Shown here in pieces: positions 1 to 8,648 of a stretch of 64,000 bases of DNA. Origin of the DNA: an uncultured Collinsella sp. (GTDB lineage Bacteria; Actinomycetota; Coriobacteriia; Coriobacteriales; Coriobacteriaceae); NCBI GenBank assembly GCA_902489665.1, contig CABUAT010000007.1, positions 6,459 through 70,458 on the forward strand, written 5' to 3'. Positions within the stretch are counted from its first letter, which is position 1, and the number at the start of each line of letters is the position of its first letter. The position numbers were made by a program, and so were the translations under genes. The notes under the pieces were generated by a model that worked only from the letters and a program-made list of their open reading frames with translations, was not told the DNA's origin and did not search any database.

Positions 1-716
1 CCGCCCTTGTTCCAGATAAAGGCGGCGACGGTGGGCGCCAGAAGCAGCGCAAAGCCGCAGAACCAGGAGTGGGTGGGCAGGCAGTTGTAGGTGTAGCAGA
101 AGTTCCAGATATCGTAGGCGATGATGTAGACCCAGGTCATATCGGGCCACAGCATGTCGGTCTGATCCTCGGAGGCGTAGACGCTCCACCAACCGGTCAT
201 GCAGAAGATGTTGATAATACCGGCGATGCCGTTGAACACGTTGCTCCAGCCGGCCAGCTGCGTAGCACCTTCGGAGGTGACCCAGGTGGACTCGCCCAGG
301 ACAAAGAAGTGATAGGCGCTCTCAAAGTCGGACACGACGGCGATCATGATGTTGATGGCGACGATCACAAACGGCCATGCGCGGAACCAATGCGCCTTGC
401 CAATCTTGCCCCACTGGTACTTAATGGCAATGAAGCCCCAGCAACCGGCCAGCGCCGCGTATACCTTGGCGTAGTGGAACCAGCTGTTCTGGTACACATG
501 GGTGGGGTTGGTGAGCGCCCACTCGGCACCCTGCGAGACGCCGATGGCGATGGCGACGCAGTAGATGGTCATGGCCAGCGGAGCCACGCCAAAGATGATT
601 GCCGCGCCCAGCTTGGTGCGGCGGCCGACCTCGTTGAGCACGATCAGGCCAATAAAGACCATGGCCCAGCCGGCCCAGTGGATAAGGGTATCGCTACCCC
701 AAACATCGAACAGCAT
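1..716 (-). CDS. Polytopic membrane protein, partial (C-terminus beyond window)
   Basis: The reading frame is open on the minus strand from an ATG at 716 to the window edge, giving 238 residues without a stop. A GGAGAG ribosome binding site lies just upstream. The protein begins MLFDVWGSD and is rich in Trp, Tyr and Phe, with about six to seven hydrophobic segments separated by short polar loops. This indicates an integral inner-membrane protein. The overall look resembles the uncharacterised DUF5692-type membrane proteins of gut anaerobes, but that is from memory and is not certain. It is transcribed in the same direction as the TetR regulator behind it (63 bp gap), so the two may be co-transcribed. 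No catalytic motif is recognised. Confidence 0.7.
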   Translation of the reverse strand, partial: MLFDVWGSDTLIHWAGWAMVFIGLIVLNEVGRRTKLGAAIIFGVAPLAMTIYCVAIAIGVSQGAEWALTNPTHVYQNSWFHYAKVYAALAGCWGFIAIKYQWGKIGKAHWFRAWPFVIVAINIMIAVVSDFESAYHFFVLGESTWVTSEGATQLAGWSNVFNGIAGIINIFCMTGWWSVYASEDQTDMLWPDMTWVYIIAYDIWNFCYTYNCLPTHSWFCGFALLLAPTVAAFIWNKG

Positions 717-779
717 GCTGCTCTCCTTTCACACGCCCGCGGCCCCTCTTCTGATCGCGGGCAGTTTGGCCAAATGTCG

Positions 780-1442
780 TCAGTTCTGGGGCTTGCGCTC
801 CGGATACTTGGCGGTATAGCCCTCGATGTGGAGTGTCGAGGCGATGATTTCCTTGACCGTCTCGTCGGGCACATCGGGGTGTGTGCGGATATACATCAAC
901 AACCCCATGATGAGGGTGTAGAACGTCTCGTAGACATGGTCGATGCGTAGCTCATGATGGGCGGCAAAATCCACCACGGTGGTGTCGCAGATATACTGCG
1001 CCACACGCTGGACCACGTTGTGCAAAAAGCCGCCGTAGAGCGCGCCGCTGCTTGAGGTGAGCGTACTCGGCAGCTCGTGGCCGCTGACGACCAGGCGCTT
1101 AAAGAGCGGGGCGACGGTGTCGAGTGCGCCCTCGATATCACCGACGGTGCGGTTGGCATTCCACTGCTCGAGCTCGGAGATAAAACCGTCGATCGCCTCG
1201 TCCATGACGGCGGTGACAGCGGCGTCCATGTCGGCAAAGTAGTGGTAGAACAATGAGCGCGTGCAGCCGGCTCGCTTGGTCACGGCCGAGACGGATAGAT
1301 GCGACACGCCTAGCTCAGAGCTCACGGTGCGCACGGCGGCGAGGATCTCGCGACGGCGTTCGTCGCCCGTCAAGCGCTTTGCCGCGCTATCGGATGCGGG
1401 GACGGCATCGACCACAGAGGTATCTGCTGTGTTGTTGCTCAT
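780..1442 (-). CDS. TetR/AcrR family transcriptional regulator
   Basis: This 220-residue protein has a classic TetR N-terminal helix-turn-helix at about residues 27-75, with RREILAAV, then a recognition region around TKRAGCTRSLFYHYF. An all-helical C-terminal ligand-binding domain follows. An extra 25 N-terminal residues rich in Ala, Asp and Ser precede the DNA-binding domain. It is divergent from the flavoprotein oxidoreductase at 1632, and the shared 190-bp intergenic region carries two 15-bp palindromes. The likely role is repression of itself and of the oxidoreductase, released by an unknown ligand. The membrane protein downstream (1-716) may also belong to the regulon. Confidence 0.9.
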   Translation of the reverse strand: MSNNTADTSVVDAVPASDSAAKRLTGDERRREILAAVRTVSSELGVSHLSVSAVTKRAGCTRSLFYHYFADMDAAVTAVMDEAIDGFISELEQWNANRTVGDIEGALDTVAPLFKRLVVSGHELPSTLTSSSGALYGGFLHNVVQRVAQYICDTTVVDFAAHHELRIDHVYETFYTLIMGLLMYIRTHPDVPDETVKEIIASTLHIEGYTAKYPERKPQN

Positions 1443-1500
1443 GTTTTGCCGCCTTTCATCCTCTTTTGCCTGACCGTTCGCCTAACAGTCTTGAATATTG

Positions 1501-1538
1501 TTGACGGTTCGTCAATACTATTTTTGACACAATGTCAA
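1501..1538. promoter_or_regulatory. Twin palindromic operators for the adjacent TetR regulator
   Basis: Two 15-bp perfect palindromes sit side by side in the divergent intergenic region: TTGACGGTTCGTCAA at 1501-1515 and TTGACACAATGTCAA at 1524-1538. They share the half-site TTGAC(A/G) and have centres 23 bp apart, about two helical turns. That arrangement is typical for two TetR-family dimers. Their position between the tetR start (1442) and the oxidoreductase start (1632) supports control of both promoters. The assignment to this regulator is inferred. Confidence 0.75.
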
Positions 1539-1631
1539 CTAATGGCGGGTGAACGGCATGGGGGCATGCCCGGCCTGCAAAAAAGAGGGGTGCCGCGGTC
1601 TCGCCGGGCTGTGGCAAGAGAAGGGACAACC

Positions 1632-4409
1632 ATGATTCTCAACGGACCGGGGATTAGCTACACCGAGCCCGACATCGGTTCGGAGTTCGTGCCGCCGCTG
1701 CCGGAGCATCCGCGCGAGGCCATCGTCAAGCTGTGCGAGCACTGCACCAACCGTCTGCTGCATCGCGATGAGCTGCTGGGCTACGAGTACTGGTCGTTTG
1801 CCGAGGCCGCGACTGACGAGCAGGCCGAAGTGCTCTGCAAGATGAAGATGCGCCGTCCCTATACGCTGCCCGAGATGGTCAAGCTCACCGGCATGCCCGA
1901 AGCCGATATCGAGAAGATGCTCGACGATATGAGCTACACGGGCCTGCTCGAGTACAACTGGGAAAACCCCGAGCGCGCCAAGCAGTGGGTGCTGCCCATG
2001 CTGGTGCCGGGTTCCGCTGAGTTTCTCAACATGCGCGTGAGCCAGCTCGAGGAGCACCCGGTCTATGCCAAGTTCTTTGAGCAGGCGTCCAAGGGACCGC
2101 TGTCCAAGGCCACGCCGATGGTGCCGCCCGGTGGTGCCGGCATCGGCATGCATGTCATTCCGGTCGAGAAGGCTATCGATGCCGCGAGCACGTCGGTGCC
2201 GATCGAGCATATCGAGCATTGGCTCGACAAATACGATGGCAAATATGCCGCTAGCACCTGCAGCTGCCGCGCGAGCCGTCGCGTGATGGGTGAGGGCTGC
2301 GCCGACGACCCGGCCGATTGGTGCATCGCCGTGGGCGATATGGCCGACTACGTGGTCGAGACCGACCGCGGCCATTACGTGACGCGCGACGAGGTTTACG
2401 ACATCCTGCGCCAGGCCGAGGACAACGGCTTTGTGCACCAGATCACCAACATCGACGGCGAGAACAAGATCTTCGCCATCTGCAACTGCAACGTCAACGT
2501 GTGCTACGCCCTGCGCACCTCGCAGCTGTTCAACACGCCCAACCTGTCGCGCTCGGCCTATGTCGCCAAGGTCGAGAAGGACAAGTGCGTGGCCTGCGGT
2601 CGCTGCGTTGAGGTGTGCCCGGCCGGTGCCGCTAAGCTGGGCCAGAAGCTCTGCAGCAAAAAGGCCGGCGGACAGGTGCCCGAGTATCCGCGCCAGGAGC
2701 TGCCCGATGCCACCAAATGGGACCACACCAAGTGGTCGCCCAACTACCGCAACGACAACCGCATCGAGACGTATGAATCCGGCACCGCACCCTGCAAGAC
2801 GGCCTGTCCCGCGCACGTTGCCGTTCAGGGCTACCTTAAGCTTGCTGCCCAGGGTCGCTACGACGAGGCGCTGGCGCTCATCAAGCGCGAGAACCCGCTG
2901 CCCGCCATCTGCGGCCGCGTGTGCAATCGCCGCTGCGAGGATGCCTGCACCCGTGGCCGCGTGGACGCCGCCGTGGCCATCGACGAGGTCAAGAAGTTCA
3001 TCGCCCAGCGCGATCTGGATGCCGCGACCCGCTATGTCCCACCTGTGGTGACCCCGACGCGTGCCGGCGGCTTCGACCAGAAGATCGCCATCATCGGTGC
3101 CGGTCCGGCCGGCCTGTCCTGCGCTTTCTACCTGGCCGAGAAGGGCTACAAGCCCGTCGTGTTCGAGAAGAACGAGCGCCCGGGCGGCATGCTCACCTAC
3201 GGCATTCCCAGCTTTAAGCTGCAGAAGGATGTCATCGAGGCCGAGGTCGAGATCATTCGCCTGATGGGTGCCGAGTTCCGCTATGGCGTGGAAGTCGGTC
3301 GCGACGTGACGCTCGACGAGCTGCGCGCGCAGGGCTTTAAGGCCTTCTACGTTGCCATTGGCTGCCAGGGCGGCCGCCTTGCGGGCATTCCGGGCGAGGG
3401 TGCCGAGGACGTGACCGTGGCCGTCGACTTCCTTCGCGAGGTTAACAGCGGCAAGATCGATTCCCTGTCCGGCCGCACCATTGTGGTGGGCGGCGGCAAC
3501 GTGGCCATCGACGTTGCCCGCAACGCCTGCCGTCTGGGCTCTGAGCATGTTGAGATGTTCTGCCTGGAGAGCGAGGCTCAGATGCCCGCCAGCGAGGAGG
3601 AGCGTCGCGAGGCCGTTGAGGACGGCGCTCACATCAGCTGCGGATGGGGCCCCAAGGAGATTCACCTGGACGAGGCCGGTCGCGTGTGCGGCATCACCTT
3701 CAAGCGCTGCACGCGTGTCTTTGACGACGAGGGCCGTTTTGCGCCCGAGTACGACGAGAACGATCTGCGCCGTGTCGATGCCGATCGTGTCGTTATGTCG
3801 ATTGGCCAGTCCATTGTGTGGGGCGACCTGCTGGCTGGCTCCAAGGTGGAGCTCGGCCGCGGCCAGGGCGCCCTGGCCGATCCCCAGACCTATCAGACTG
3901 CCGAGCCCGACATCTTTGTGGGCGGCGACGTCTACACCGGTCCGAGCTTTGCCATCGACGCCATCGCCGCCGGTCACGAGGCCGCCGTGTCCATCCATCG
4001 CTTTGTGCAGCCGGGATCCACGCTCACCATCGGCCGCAACCAGCGTCGTTACACCGCGCTCGACCGCGACGACGTTGTGCTCGAGAGCTACGACAACGCG
4101 AGCCGCGAGGTGGCGCATGTCGACCGCGAGCGCGAGAAGGCTGCGCCGTTTAGCGAGTACGTCGAGACCTTTACCGAGGAGCAGGTGCGCGCCGAGACCG
4201 CCCGCTGCCTGGGCTGCGGTGCCTCGATCGTCGACCCCAACAAGTGCATCGGCTGCGGTCTGTGCACCACCAAGTGCGCGTTCGATGCCATCCACCTGGA
4301 TCGCGATCGCCCCGAGTGCTCCACGATGGTCAAATACGAGCAAAAGCTTCCGAGCCTTGGCAAGTATGCTTTAAAGCGTGCAATCAAAATCAAGTTCGGT
4401 CGTAAATAG
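1632..4409 (+). CDS. Multi-[4Fe-4S] FAD/NAD(P)-binding oxidoreductase (GltD-like)
   Basis: Start chosen at the ATG at 1632 behind AGAAGGGA; the frame stays open upstream to 1446 but there it crosses the operator region. The product is 925 residues. The N-terminal 330 residues include a winged-helix-like segment, a Cys-rich stretch (CSCRASRR near 210, ICNCNVNVC near 282) and a 4Fe-4S motif CVACGRCVEVCP near 318. A GltD-type module follows: Cys-rich Fer4_20 domain near 388-440, FAD site GAGPAG near 489 and NAD(P) site GGGNVA near 620. The C-terminus has CIGCGLCTTKC near 872. It is a cytosolic electron-transfer flavoprotein related to the small subunit of glutamate synthase. The physiological donor and acceptor cannot be read from sequence. 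The divergent TetR probably controls it. Confidence 0.85.
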   Translation: MILNGPGISYTEPDIGSEFVPPLPEHPREAIVKLCEHCTNRLLHRDELLGYEYWSFAEAATDEQAEVLCKMKMRRPYTLPEMVKLTGMPEADIEKMLDDMSYTGLLEYNWENPERAKQWVLPMLVPGSAEFLNMRVSQLEEHPVYAKFFEQASKGPLSKATPMVPPGGAGIGMHVIPVEKAIDAASTSVPIEHIEHWLDKYDGKYAASTCSCRASRRVMGEGCADDPADWCIAVGDMADYVVETDRGHYVTRDEVYDILRQAEDNGFVHQITNIDGENKIFAICNCNVNVCYALRTSQLFNTPNLSRSAYVAKVEKDKCVACGRCVEVCPAGAAKLGQKLCSKKAGGQVPEYPRQELPDATKWDHTKWSPNYRNDNRIETYESGTAPCKTACPAHVAVQGYLKLAAQGRYDEALALIKRENPLPAICGRVCNRRCEDACTRGRVDAAVAIDEVKKFIAQRDLDAATRYVPPVVTPTRAGGFDQKIAIIGAGPAGLSCAFYLAEKGYKPVVFEKNERPGGMLTYGIPSFKLQKDVIEAEVEIIRLMGAEFRYGVEVGRDVTLDELRAQGFKAFYVAIGCQGGRLAGIPGEGAEDVTVAVDFLREVNSGKIDSLSGRTIVVGGGNVAIDVARNACRLGSEHVEMFCLESEAQMPASEEERREAVEDGAHISCGWGPKEIHLDEAGRVCGITFKRCTRVFDDEGRFAPEYDENDLRRVDADRVVMSIGQSIVWGDLLAGSKVELGRGQGALADPQTYQTAEPDIFVGGDVYTGPSFAIDAIAAGHEAAVSIHRFVQPGSTLTIGRNQRRYTALDRDDVVLESYDNASREVAHVDREREKAAPFSEYVETFTEEQVRAETARCLGCGASIVDPNKCIGCGLCTTKCAFDAIHLDRDRPECSTMVKYEQKLPSLGKYALKRAIKIKFGRK

Positions 4410-4424
4410 GTAACCATGGCGGGT

Positions 4425-4460
4425 AAGGGGACGGCGCAGGCTAGATTTTGCCGTCCCCTT
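4425..4460 (+). terminator. Hairpin between oxidoreductase and hypA
   Basis: An 11-bp perfect stem (AAGGGGACGGC with GCCGTCCCCTT) encloses a 14-nt loop and is followed by GCTTTGAGTTT. It lies just after the stop at 4409. It probably ends or attenuates the upstream transcript before hypA, but the U-run is weak. Confidence 0.55.
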
Positions 4461-4505
4461 GCTTTGAGTTTGCATCGCATCAACCGTTGTTGAAAGGTTT
4501 CTACC

Positions 4506-4943
4506 TTGCATGAATTGGGAATCGTTTACCACATCATTCGCGATGTTGAGAATGTGGCGCGCGCCAATGGCGTGGGTCGCGTCTCGAGCGTGACGTTGCT
4601 GTTGGGCGAGGTCTCGGGTGTCGTTCCCGATTTGCTGCTCGATGCTTGGCGTTGGGCAGCAGATAAAAAGCCCATCACGGAGGGCGCGGAGCTTATCGTG
4701 GAACCCGTCGAGGCCGTGACGCACTGCGAGGCGTGCGGCCGCGACTACGCGACGGTCGAGCACGGCAAGACCTGTCCCCATTGCGGCAGCGGCGAAACCT
4801 ATCTGCTGCAGGGCCAAGAGGTAATGATCAAACAGATCGAGACTCCCGACGAGGACCCGGCAGACGCCGCCTCGGGCGGCCCGACTGCTCCTGCCGACAC
4901 CCCCGACGCCGTCGACGCCGCCAACCCCCTCCACATCGCCTAG
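4506..4943 (+). CDS. hypA: Hydrogenase/urease nickel incorporation protein HypA
   Basis: This 145-residue protein opens with MHELGI, where the N-terminal amine, His2 and Glu3 make the HypA nickel site. The start is therefore the TTG at 4506, behind GAAAGG; the ATG at 4510 is in another frame. Two CxxC motifs (CEAC near 74, CPHC near 90) form the zinc site. HypA delivers nickel to [NiFe]-hydrogenase precursors with HypB. The last 30 residues are an acidic Ala/Pro/Asp tail not normally found in HypA. No hydrogenase or other hyp gene lies in the window, so its partners are elsewhere. A dispersed hairpin element begins at its stop codon. Confidence 0.93.
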   Translation: MHELGIVYHIIRDVENVARANGVGRVSSVTLLLGEVSGVVPDLLLDAWRWAADKKPITEGAELIVEPVEAVTHCEACGRDYATVEHGKTCPHCGSGETYLLQGQEVMIKQIETPDEDPADAASGGPTAPADTPDAVDAANPLHIA

Positions 4944-5023
4944 CCCCTCACCAGTTGCGGTGAAATAGTTCCTAAAATCGGCTCCATGGCCCCCAATCAG
5001 GAACTATTCCACCGCAACTTTTT
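4941..5023. repeat. Dispersed 80-bp hairpin element, copy 1
   Basis: The sequence from the hypA stop codon onward begins TAGCCCCTCA and then forms a 21-bp inverted repeat (4953-4973 with 4999-5019, one mismatch) around a 25-nt loop, followed by six T. The same element follows the ManO gene at 8646. In both places the stop codon itself is the first three bases of the element. The T-run makes it a plausible terminator here. Confidence 0.8.
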
Positions 5024-5362
5024 TGTCGCTATTATTCAGTTTGGCTAGATTTTCAGAGCATATTTGTCATTAGCAGTCAAGTGGGGTCTGTTCAAACAAA
5101 AATGCGCCGTATTGAGCACGTTTTCATCCAGTTATAATCGGTATTAATGAACAGTGTGCCTATATATGTCAAAATATCGGATCGCTTAAGCTGCGAATTA
5201 GCAGGTAATGAGCTAAAAATCAGCAATGTAATCAACTTGTAACAAACCTTGACGTTTAAACAAATAATTCAACCTTTTGCGGTTTTAGCTATAATTCCAC
5301 AAAGCAAACAGGTATACTCCTTTCATGTCGTGTAGGAAATACGTAGACAAAAAGGAGGTTAT
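5024..5362 (+). promoter_or_regulatory. AT-rich leader of the mannose-type PTS operon
   Basis: About 340 bp upstream of manX carry no gene and are far richer in A+T than the surroundings. A TATAAT at 5290-5295 is a candidate -10 element, but its -35 match is poor. TTGACG at 5249 lacks a good -10 partner. No -24/-12 sigma-54 motif was seen. A regulated promoter with activator or CcpA-like sites is likely, but no operator could be assigned with confidence. Confidence 0.45.
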
Positions 5363-5365
5363 GTG

Positions 5366-6355
5366 ATGGTAAGTATTGTTCTTGCTAGCCACGGGGACTT
5401 GGCAGCTGGAATCAAGCAGACGGGCTCGATGGTCTTTGGCGATCAGCCGTCTGTTGCCGTGGTCTCGCTCGAGCCGAGCATGGGCCCCGACGACTTCCGT
5501 GCCAAGGTCGAGGAAGCAGTCGCTTCCTTCGAGGACCAGGAGCAGGTGCTCTTCCTTGTTGATCTGTGGGGCGGCACGCCGTTCAACCAGATCAGCGGGC
5601 TCATCGAGGGCCACGATTCCTGGGCTATCGTCACCGGTGTCAACCTGCCTATGCTCATCGAGGCATATTCGCAGCGCTTTGACGCAAAGAACACTGCACA
5701 TGCGATCGCAAAACATCTCGTGACTGAGGCTAAGGCTGGCGTGCGCGTCAAGCCCGAGTCTCTGGAGCCCGAGGAGAAGAAGCCGGCTGCGGCCGCCGCT
5801 GCTCCTGCAGGCGCCATTCCTCCGGGAACGGTCATCGGCGATGGGCACATCAAGATTGCCCATGTCCGTATCGACACCCGTCTGCTTCATGGTCAGGTGG
5901 CCACCACGTGGACCAAGCAGATCAACCCCAACCGCATTATCGTGGTTTCCGACGGCGTTGCTCACGACGAGCTCCGCAAGACCATGATCGAGCAGGCTGC
6001 CCCTCCGGGAGTCCATGCCAACGTCGTGCCCATCAAGAAGATGGCCGAGGTCGTCAAGGACACGCGCTTTGGTGACACCAAGGCCATGCTGCTCTTCGAG
6101 AACCCGCAGGATCTGCTCAAGGCCATCGAGGCCGGCGTCGACATCAAGGAAGTCAACATCGGTTCCATGGCTCACTCCAAGGGCAAGGTCGTCGTCACCA
6201 ACGCCGTCGCTATGGGCGATGACGACGTCAAGACTCTCGAGGCTCTCAAGGCCAAGGGCGTCAAGTTCGAGGTCCGCAAGGTTCCTTCGGATTCCTCCGA
6301 GGATCTCGACGCCATGTTGAAGAAAGCTAAGGCCGAACTGGCCGCTCAAGCATAG
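5366..6355 (+). CDS. manX: PTS mannose-family EIIAB component (fused)
   Basis: Start taken at the ATG at 5366, seven bases after AAAGGAGG; the overlapping GTG at 5363 is too close to it. The 329 residues hold an EIIA-man domain (about 1-125, phosphorylatable His in LASHGDLA), an Ala/Pro hinge (about 133-155) and an EIIB-man domain (about 160-329) with active His in DTRLLHGQV. It carries phosphate from HPr to the sugar at the membrane complex made by the next two genes. It is the first gene of a four-gene operon. The family commonly imports mannose, glucose, fructose, glucosamine or sorbose; the substrate here is not determined. Confidence 0.93.
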   Translation: MVSIVLASHGDLAAGIKQTGSMVFGDQPSVAVVSLEPSMGPDDFRAKVEEAVASFEDQEQVLFLVDLWGGTPFNQISGLIEGHDSWAIVTGVNLPMLIEAYSQRFDAKNTAHAIAKHLVTEAKAGVRVKPESLEPEEKKPAAAAAAPAGAIPPGTVIGDGHIKIAHVRIDTRLLHGQVATTWTKQINPNRIIVVSDGVAHDELRKTMIEQAAPPGVHANVVPIKKMAEVVKDTRFGDTKAMLLFENPQDLLKAIEAGVDIKEVNIGSMAHSKGKVVVTNAVAMGDDDVKTLEALKAKGVKFEVRKVPSDSSEDLDAMLKKAKAELAAQA

Positions 6356-6373
6356 TAAAGGAGGGTCCGATAC

Positions 6374-7192
6374 ATGTCTGCAATCACTATTCTGCTTGTT
6401 GCGATTGTCGCGTTGCTTGCCGGTATGGAAGGCATTCTGGATGAGTTCCAGTTCCATCAGCCGCTCGTGGCATGCACGCTTATCGGTCTCGTAACCGGTC
6501 ACCTTCAGGAGGGCATCCTCCTGGGCGGTTCGCTCCAGATGATGGCCCTTGGCTGGGCTAACGTCGGCGCCGCCGTCGCGCCTGATGCCGCTCTGGCCTC
6601 GGTCGCTTCTTCGATCATCATGGTGCTCGCCCTCAACGGCGGCGCCACCGATTCGGCCAAGGCCGTTACCGCCGCTATCGCCGTTGCCGTCCCGCTGTCG
6701 GTCGCTGGTCTGTTCCTGACCATGATCTGCCGTACCCTGGCTACCGCTATCGCTCACGCCATGGACGGTTGCGCCGAGAAGGGCGACTTCGCCGGCATCG
6801 AGCGCTGGCAGTACGCTGCTATCCTCATGCAGGGCCTTCGTATCGCCATCCCGGCAGTGCTTCTGTGCATCATCCCGGCCGAGGCTGTTACCAACGCGCT
6901 TAACGCTATGCCCGACTGGCTGTCCGGCGGCATGGCCGTCGGCGGCGGCATGGTCGCTTCCGTCGGTTACGCCATGGTCATTAACATGATGGCCACCAAG
7001 GAGACTTGGCCGTTCTTCATCCTCGGCTTTGTCCTTGCTGCCATCCCTCAGCTCACGCTGATCGCCCTTGGCCTCATCGGCATCTCCCTTGCCCTTATCT
7101 ACCTTGGCCTTAAGGATCTGGCCAAGCAGGGTGGCGGCATGGGCGGTGGCTCCGGCGACCCGCTCGGCGACATTCTGAACGATTACGAGTAG
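6374..7192 (+). CDS. manY: PTS mannose-family EIIC component
   Basis: This 272-residue, very hydrophobic protein has the length and organisation of mannose-family EIIC: N-terminal helix, the FHQPLVACTLIGLVTGH region, and repeated Gly/Ala-rich membrane helices with GWANVGAAVAPDAALAS. It forms the membrane channel with EIID. A strong AAAGGAGG site precedes the ATG, 18 bp after manX. The C-terminus ends in a short Gly-rich cytosolic tail. Confidence 0.93.
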   Translation: MSAITILLVAIVALLAGMEGILDEFQFHQPLVACTLIGLVTGHLQEGILLGGSLQMMALGWANVGAAVAPDAALASVASSIIMVLALNGGATDSAKAVTAAIAVAVPLSVAGLFLTMICRTLATAIAHAMDGCAEKGDFAGIERWQYAAILMQGLRIAIPAVLLCIIPAEAVTNALNAMPDWLSGGMAVGGGMVASVGYAMVINMMATKETWPFFILGFVLAAIPQLTLIALGLIGISLALIYLGLKDLAKQGGGMGGGSGDPLGDILNDYE

Positions 7193-7208
7193 GAGGGGAG
7201 TGATACAT

Positions 7209-8129
7209 ATGGCAGAGAACAAGATTCAGCTCACCAAGGCTGACCGCAAGAAGGTTTGCTTCCGTCATCAGTTCCTTCAGGGCTCGTGGAACTACGAGCG
7301 TATGCAGAACGGCGGCTGGTGCTTCGCAATGATCCCTGCGATCAAGAAGCTCTACACCAGCAAGGATGACCAGATTGCCGCTCTTAAGCGCCACCTGGAG
7401 TTCTATAACACCCACCCCTATGTTTCCGCCCCCGTCATTGGCGTTACCCTCGCTCTCGAGGAGGAGCGCGCCAACGGTGCCCCGATTGACGACGTCGCCA
7501 TTCAGGGCGTCAAGGTCGGTATGATGGGCCCGCTCGCCGGCGTCGGCGACCCCGCCTTCTGGTTCACCCTTCGCCCGATTCTGGGCGCTCTGGGCGCTTC
7601 CCTGGCCCTGTCCGGCAGCATCGCCGGTCCGCTGCTGTTCTTCTTCGCGTGGAACATCATCCGTTACGCCTTCCTGTGGTACACGCAGGAGTTTGGCTAC
7701 AAGGTCGGCTCCTCCATCGCCAAGGACCTCTCCGGCGGTCTGATGGGCAAGGTCACCGAGGGTGCTTCCATCCTTGGTATGTTCATCATCGGCGCCCTGG
7801 TCGAGCGCTGGGTGTCCATCTCCTTCACCCCGGTCGTCTCCAAGGTCACGCAGTCTGCTGGCGCCTTTATCGACTGGGCTAACCTGCCCTCCGGTTCTGA
7901 GGGTGTCAAGGAAGCACTGACGATGTATAACTCCATCGGTGCTAACGCCCTTGATCAGGTGAAGGTCACCACGCTTCAGGCCAACCTCGATCAGCTCATC
8001 CCTGGCCTTGCCGCCGTGTGCCTGACCCTGCTGGTCTGCAAGCTCCTCAAGAAGAAGGTCAGCCCGATCGTCATCATCCTGGCTCTCTTCGCCATCGGCA
8101 TCATCGGTCGCGTCTGCGGCTTCATGTAA
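7209..8129 (+). CDS. manZ: PTS mannose-family EIID component
   Basis: The product is 306 residues from the ATG at 7209; the GTG at 7200 is too close to the AGGAGGGG site. It shows the EIID signature order: an N-terminal cytosolic segment with RHQFLQGSWNYERMQNGGW, then LEFYNTHPY, PLAGVGDPAFWFTLRPI and several C-terminal membrane helices. EIID is found only in the mannose family and works with EIIC as one transporter. It lies 16 bp behind manY. Confidence 0.94.
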   Translation: MAENKIQLTKADRKKVCFRHQFLQGSWNYERMQNGGWCFAMIPAIKKLYTSKDDQIAALKRHLEFYNTHPYVSAPVIGVTLALEEERANGAPIDDVAIQGVKVGMMGPLAGVGDPAFWFTLRPILGALGASLALSGSIAGPLLFFFAWNIIRYAFLWYTQEFGYKVGSSIAKDLSGGLMGKVTEGASILGMFIIGALVERWVSISFTPVVSKVTQSAGAFIDWANLPSGSEGVKEALTMYNSIGANALDQVKVTTLQANLDQLIPGLAAVCLTLLVCKLLKKKVSPIVIILALFAIGIIGRVCGFM

Positions 8130-8185
8130 GCACGTTTCGGCTTAAGACCGAGAATTGCTAGGCAAGGGCTTTTGAGCCATTGAAA

Positions 8186-8230
8186 CGGACCGCACCCGGT
8201 GGGTACACTGGATGCGGTCCGATTGTTTTA
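8186..8230 (+). terminator. Hairpin between manZ and the ManO gene
   Basis: A 9-bp stem (CGGACCGCA with TGCGGTCCG) around an 18-nt loop is followed by ATTGTTTTATTT. It lies 57 bp after manZ and 20 bp before the ManO start. It probably reduces transcription into the last gene of the operon. Confidence 0.6.
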
Positions 8231-8249
8231 TTTGGAGGGCGAGGCGCGC

Positions 8250-8648
8250 ATGGCGCAATCTCAGAACAGCACGGTCGATCTGGCAACGCCGGCAACCTGC
8301 CTGATGGGGCTTACCAGCCACGGCAACGTGATGGTGGGCAATAAGGCGTTCGAGTATTACAACGAGCGCAATCCCGAGGATTATATTCAAATCCCGTGGG
8401 ATGAGGTCGACTATATTGCCGCCGAGGTTTTACGCGGCACCAAGAAGATCACGCGTTTTGCCATCTTCACCAAGGACAACGGTCACTTTACGTTTTCGAC
8501 GCGCGACGACAAAGAGACGCTGCGCGCTGTGCGCAAGTACGTGGACGAGGATAGACTCGTGCGTTCGCCCGACTTTATCGACGTAACGACCAAGGGCGCC
8601 AAGAGCATTCCTTCCGTCATCAAAGGCCTCTTCCACAAAGGCAACTAG
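8250..8648 (+). CDS. manO: DUF956 family protein (ManO), PTS-associated
   Basis: The product is 132 residues from the ATG at 8250 behind GGAGGGCGAGG; an in-frame GTG at 8199 would place the start in the hairpin. DUF956/ManO proteins are soluble and are encoded with mannose-family PTS genes, where a regulatory role is assumed. The position directly after EIID is the standard one. Visible landmarks are GLTSHGNVMVGNKAFE, QIPWDEVDYIAAEV and FTKDNGHFTFSTRD. The stop codon is also the first triplet of the dispersed hairpin element. Confidence 0.85.
   Translation: MAQSQNSTVDLATPATCLMGLTSHGNVMVGNKAFEYYNERNPEDYIQIPWDEVDYIAAEVLRGTKKITRFAIFTKDNGHFTFSTRDDKETLRAVRKYVDEDRLVRSPDFIDVTTKGAKSIPSVIKGLFHKGN

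Noticed and set aside
1539..4343. Very long antisense reading frame opposite the oxidoreductase
   Set aside because: High GC gives long open antisense frames. It lacks a ribosome binding site, is rich in His/Leu/Val/Ala repeats and mirrors the real gene's codons.
4510..4530. ATG at 4510 as the start of hypA
   Set aside because: It is out of frame. The TTG at 4506 gives the essential MHE start.
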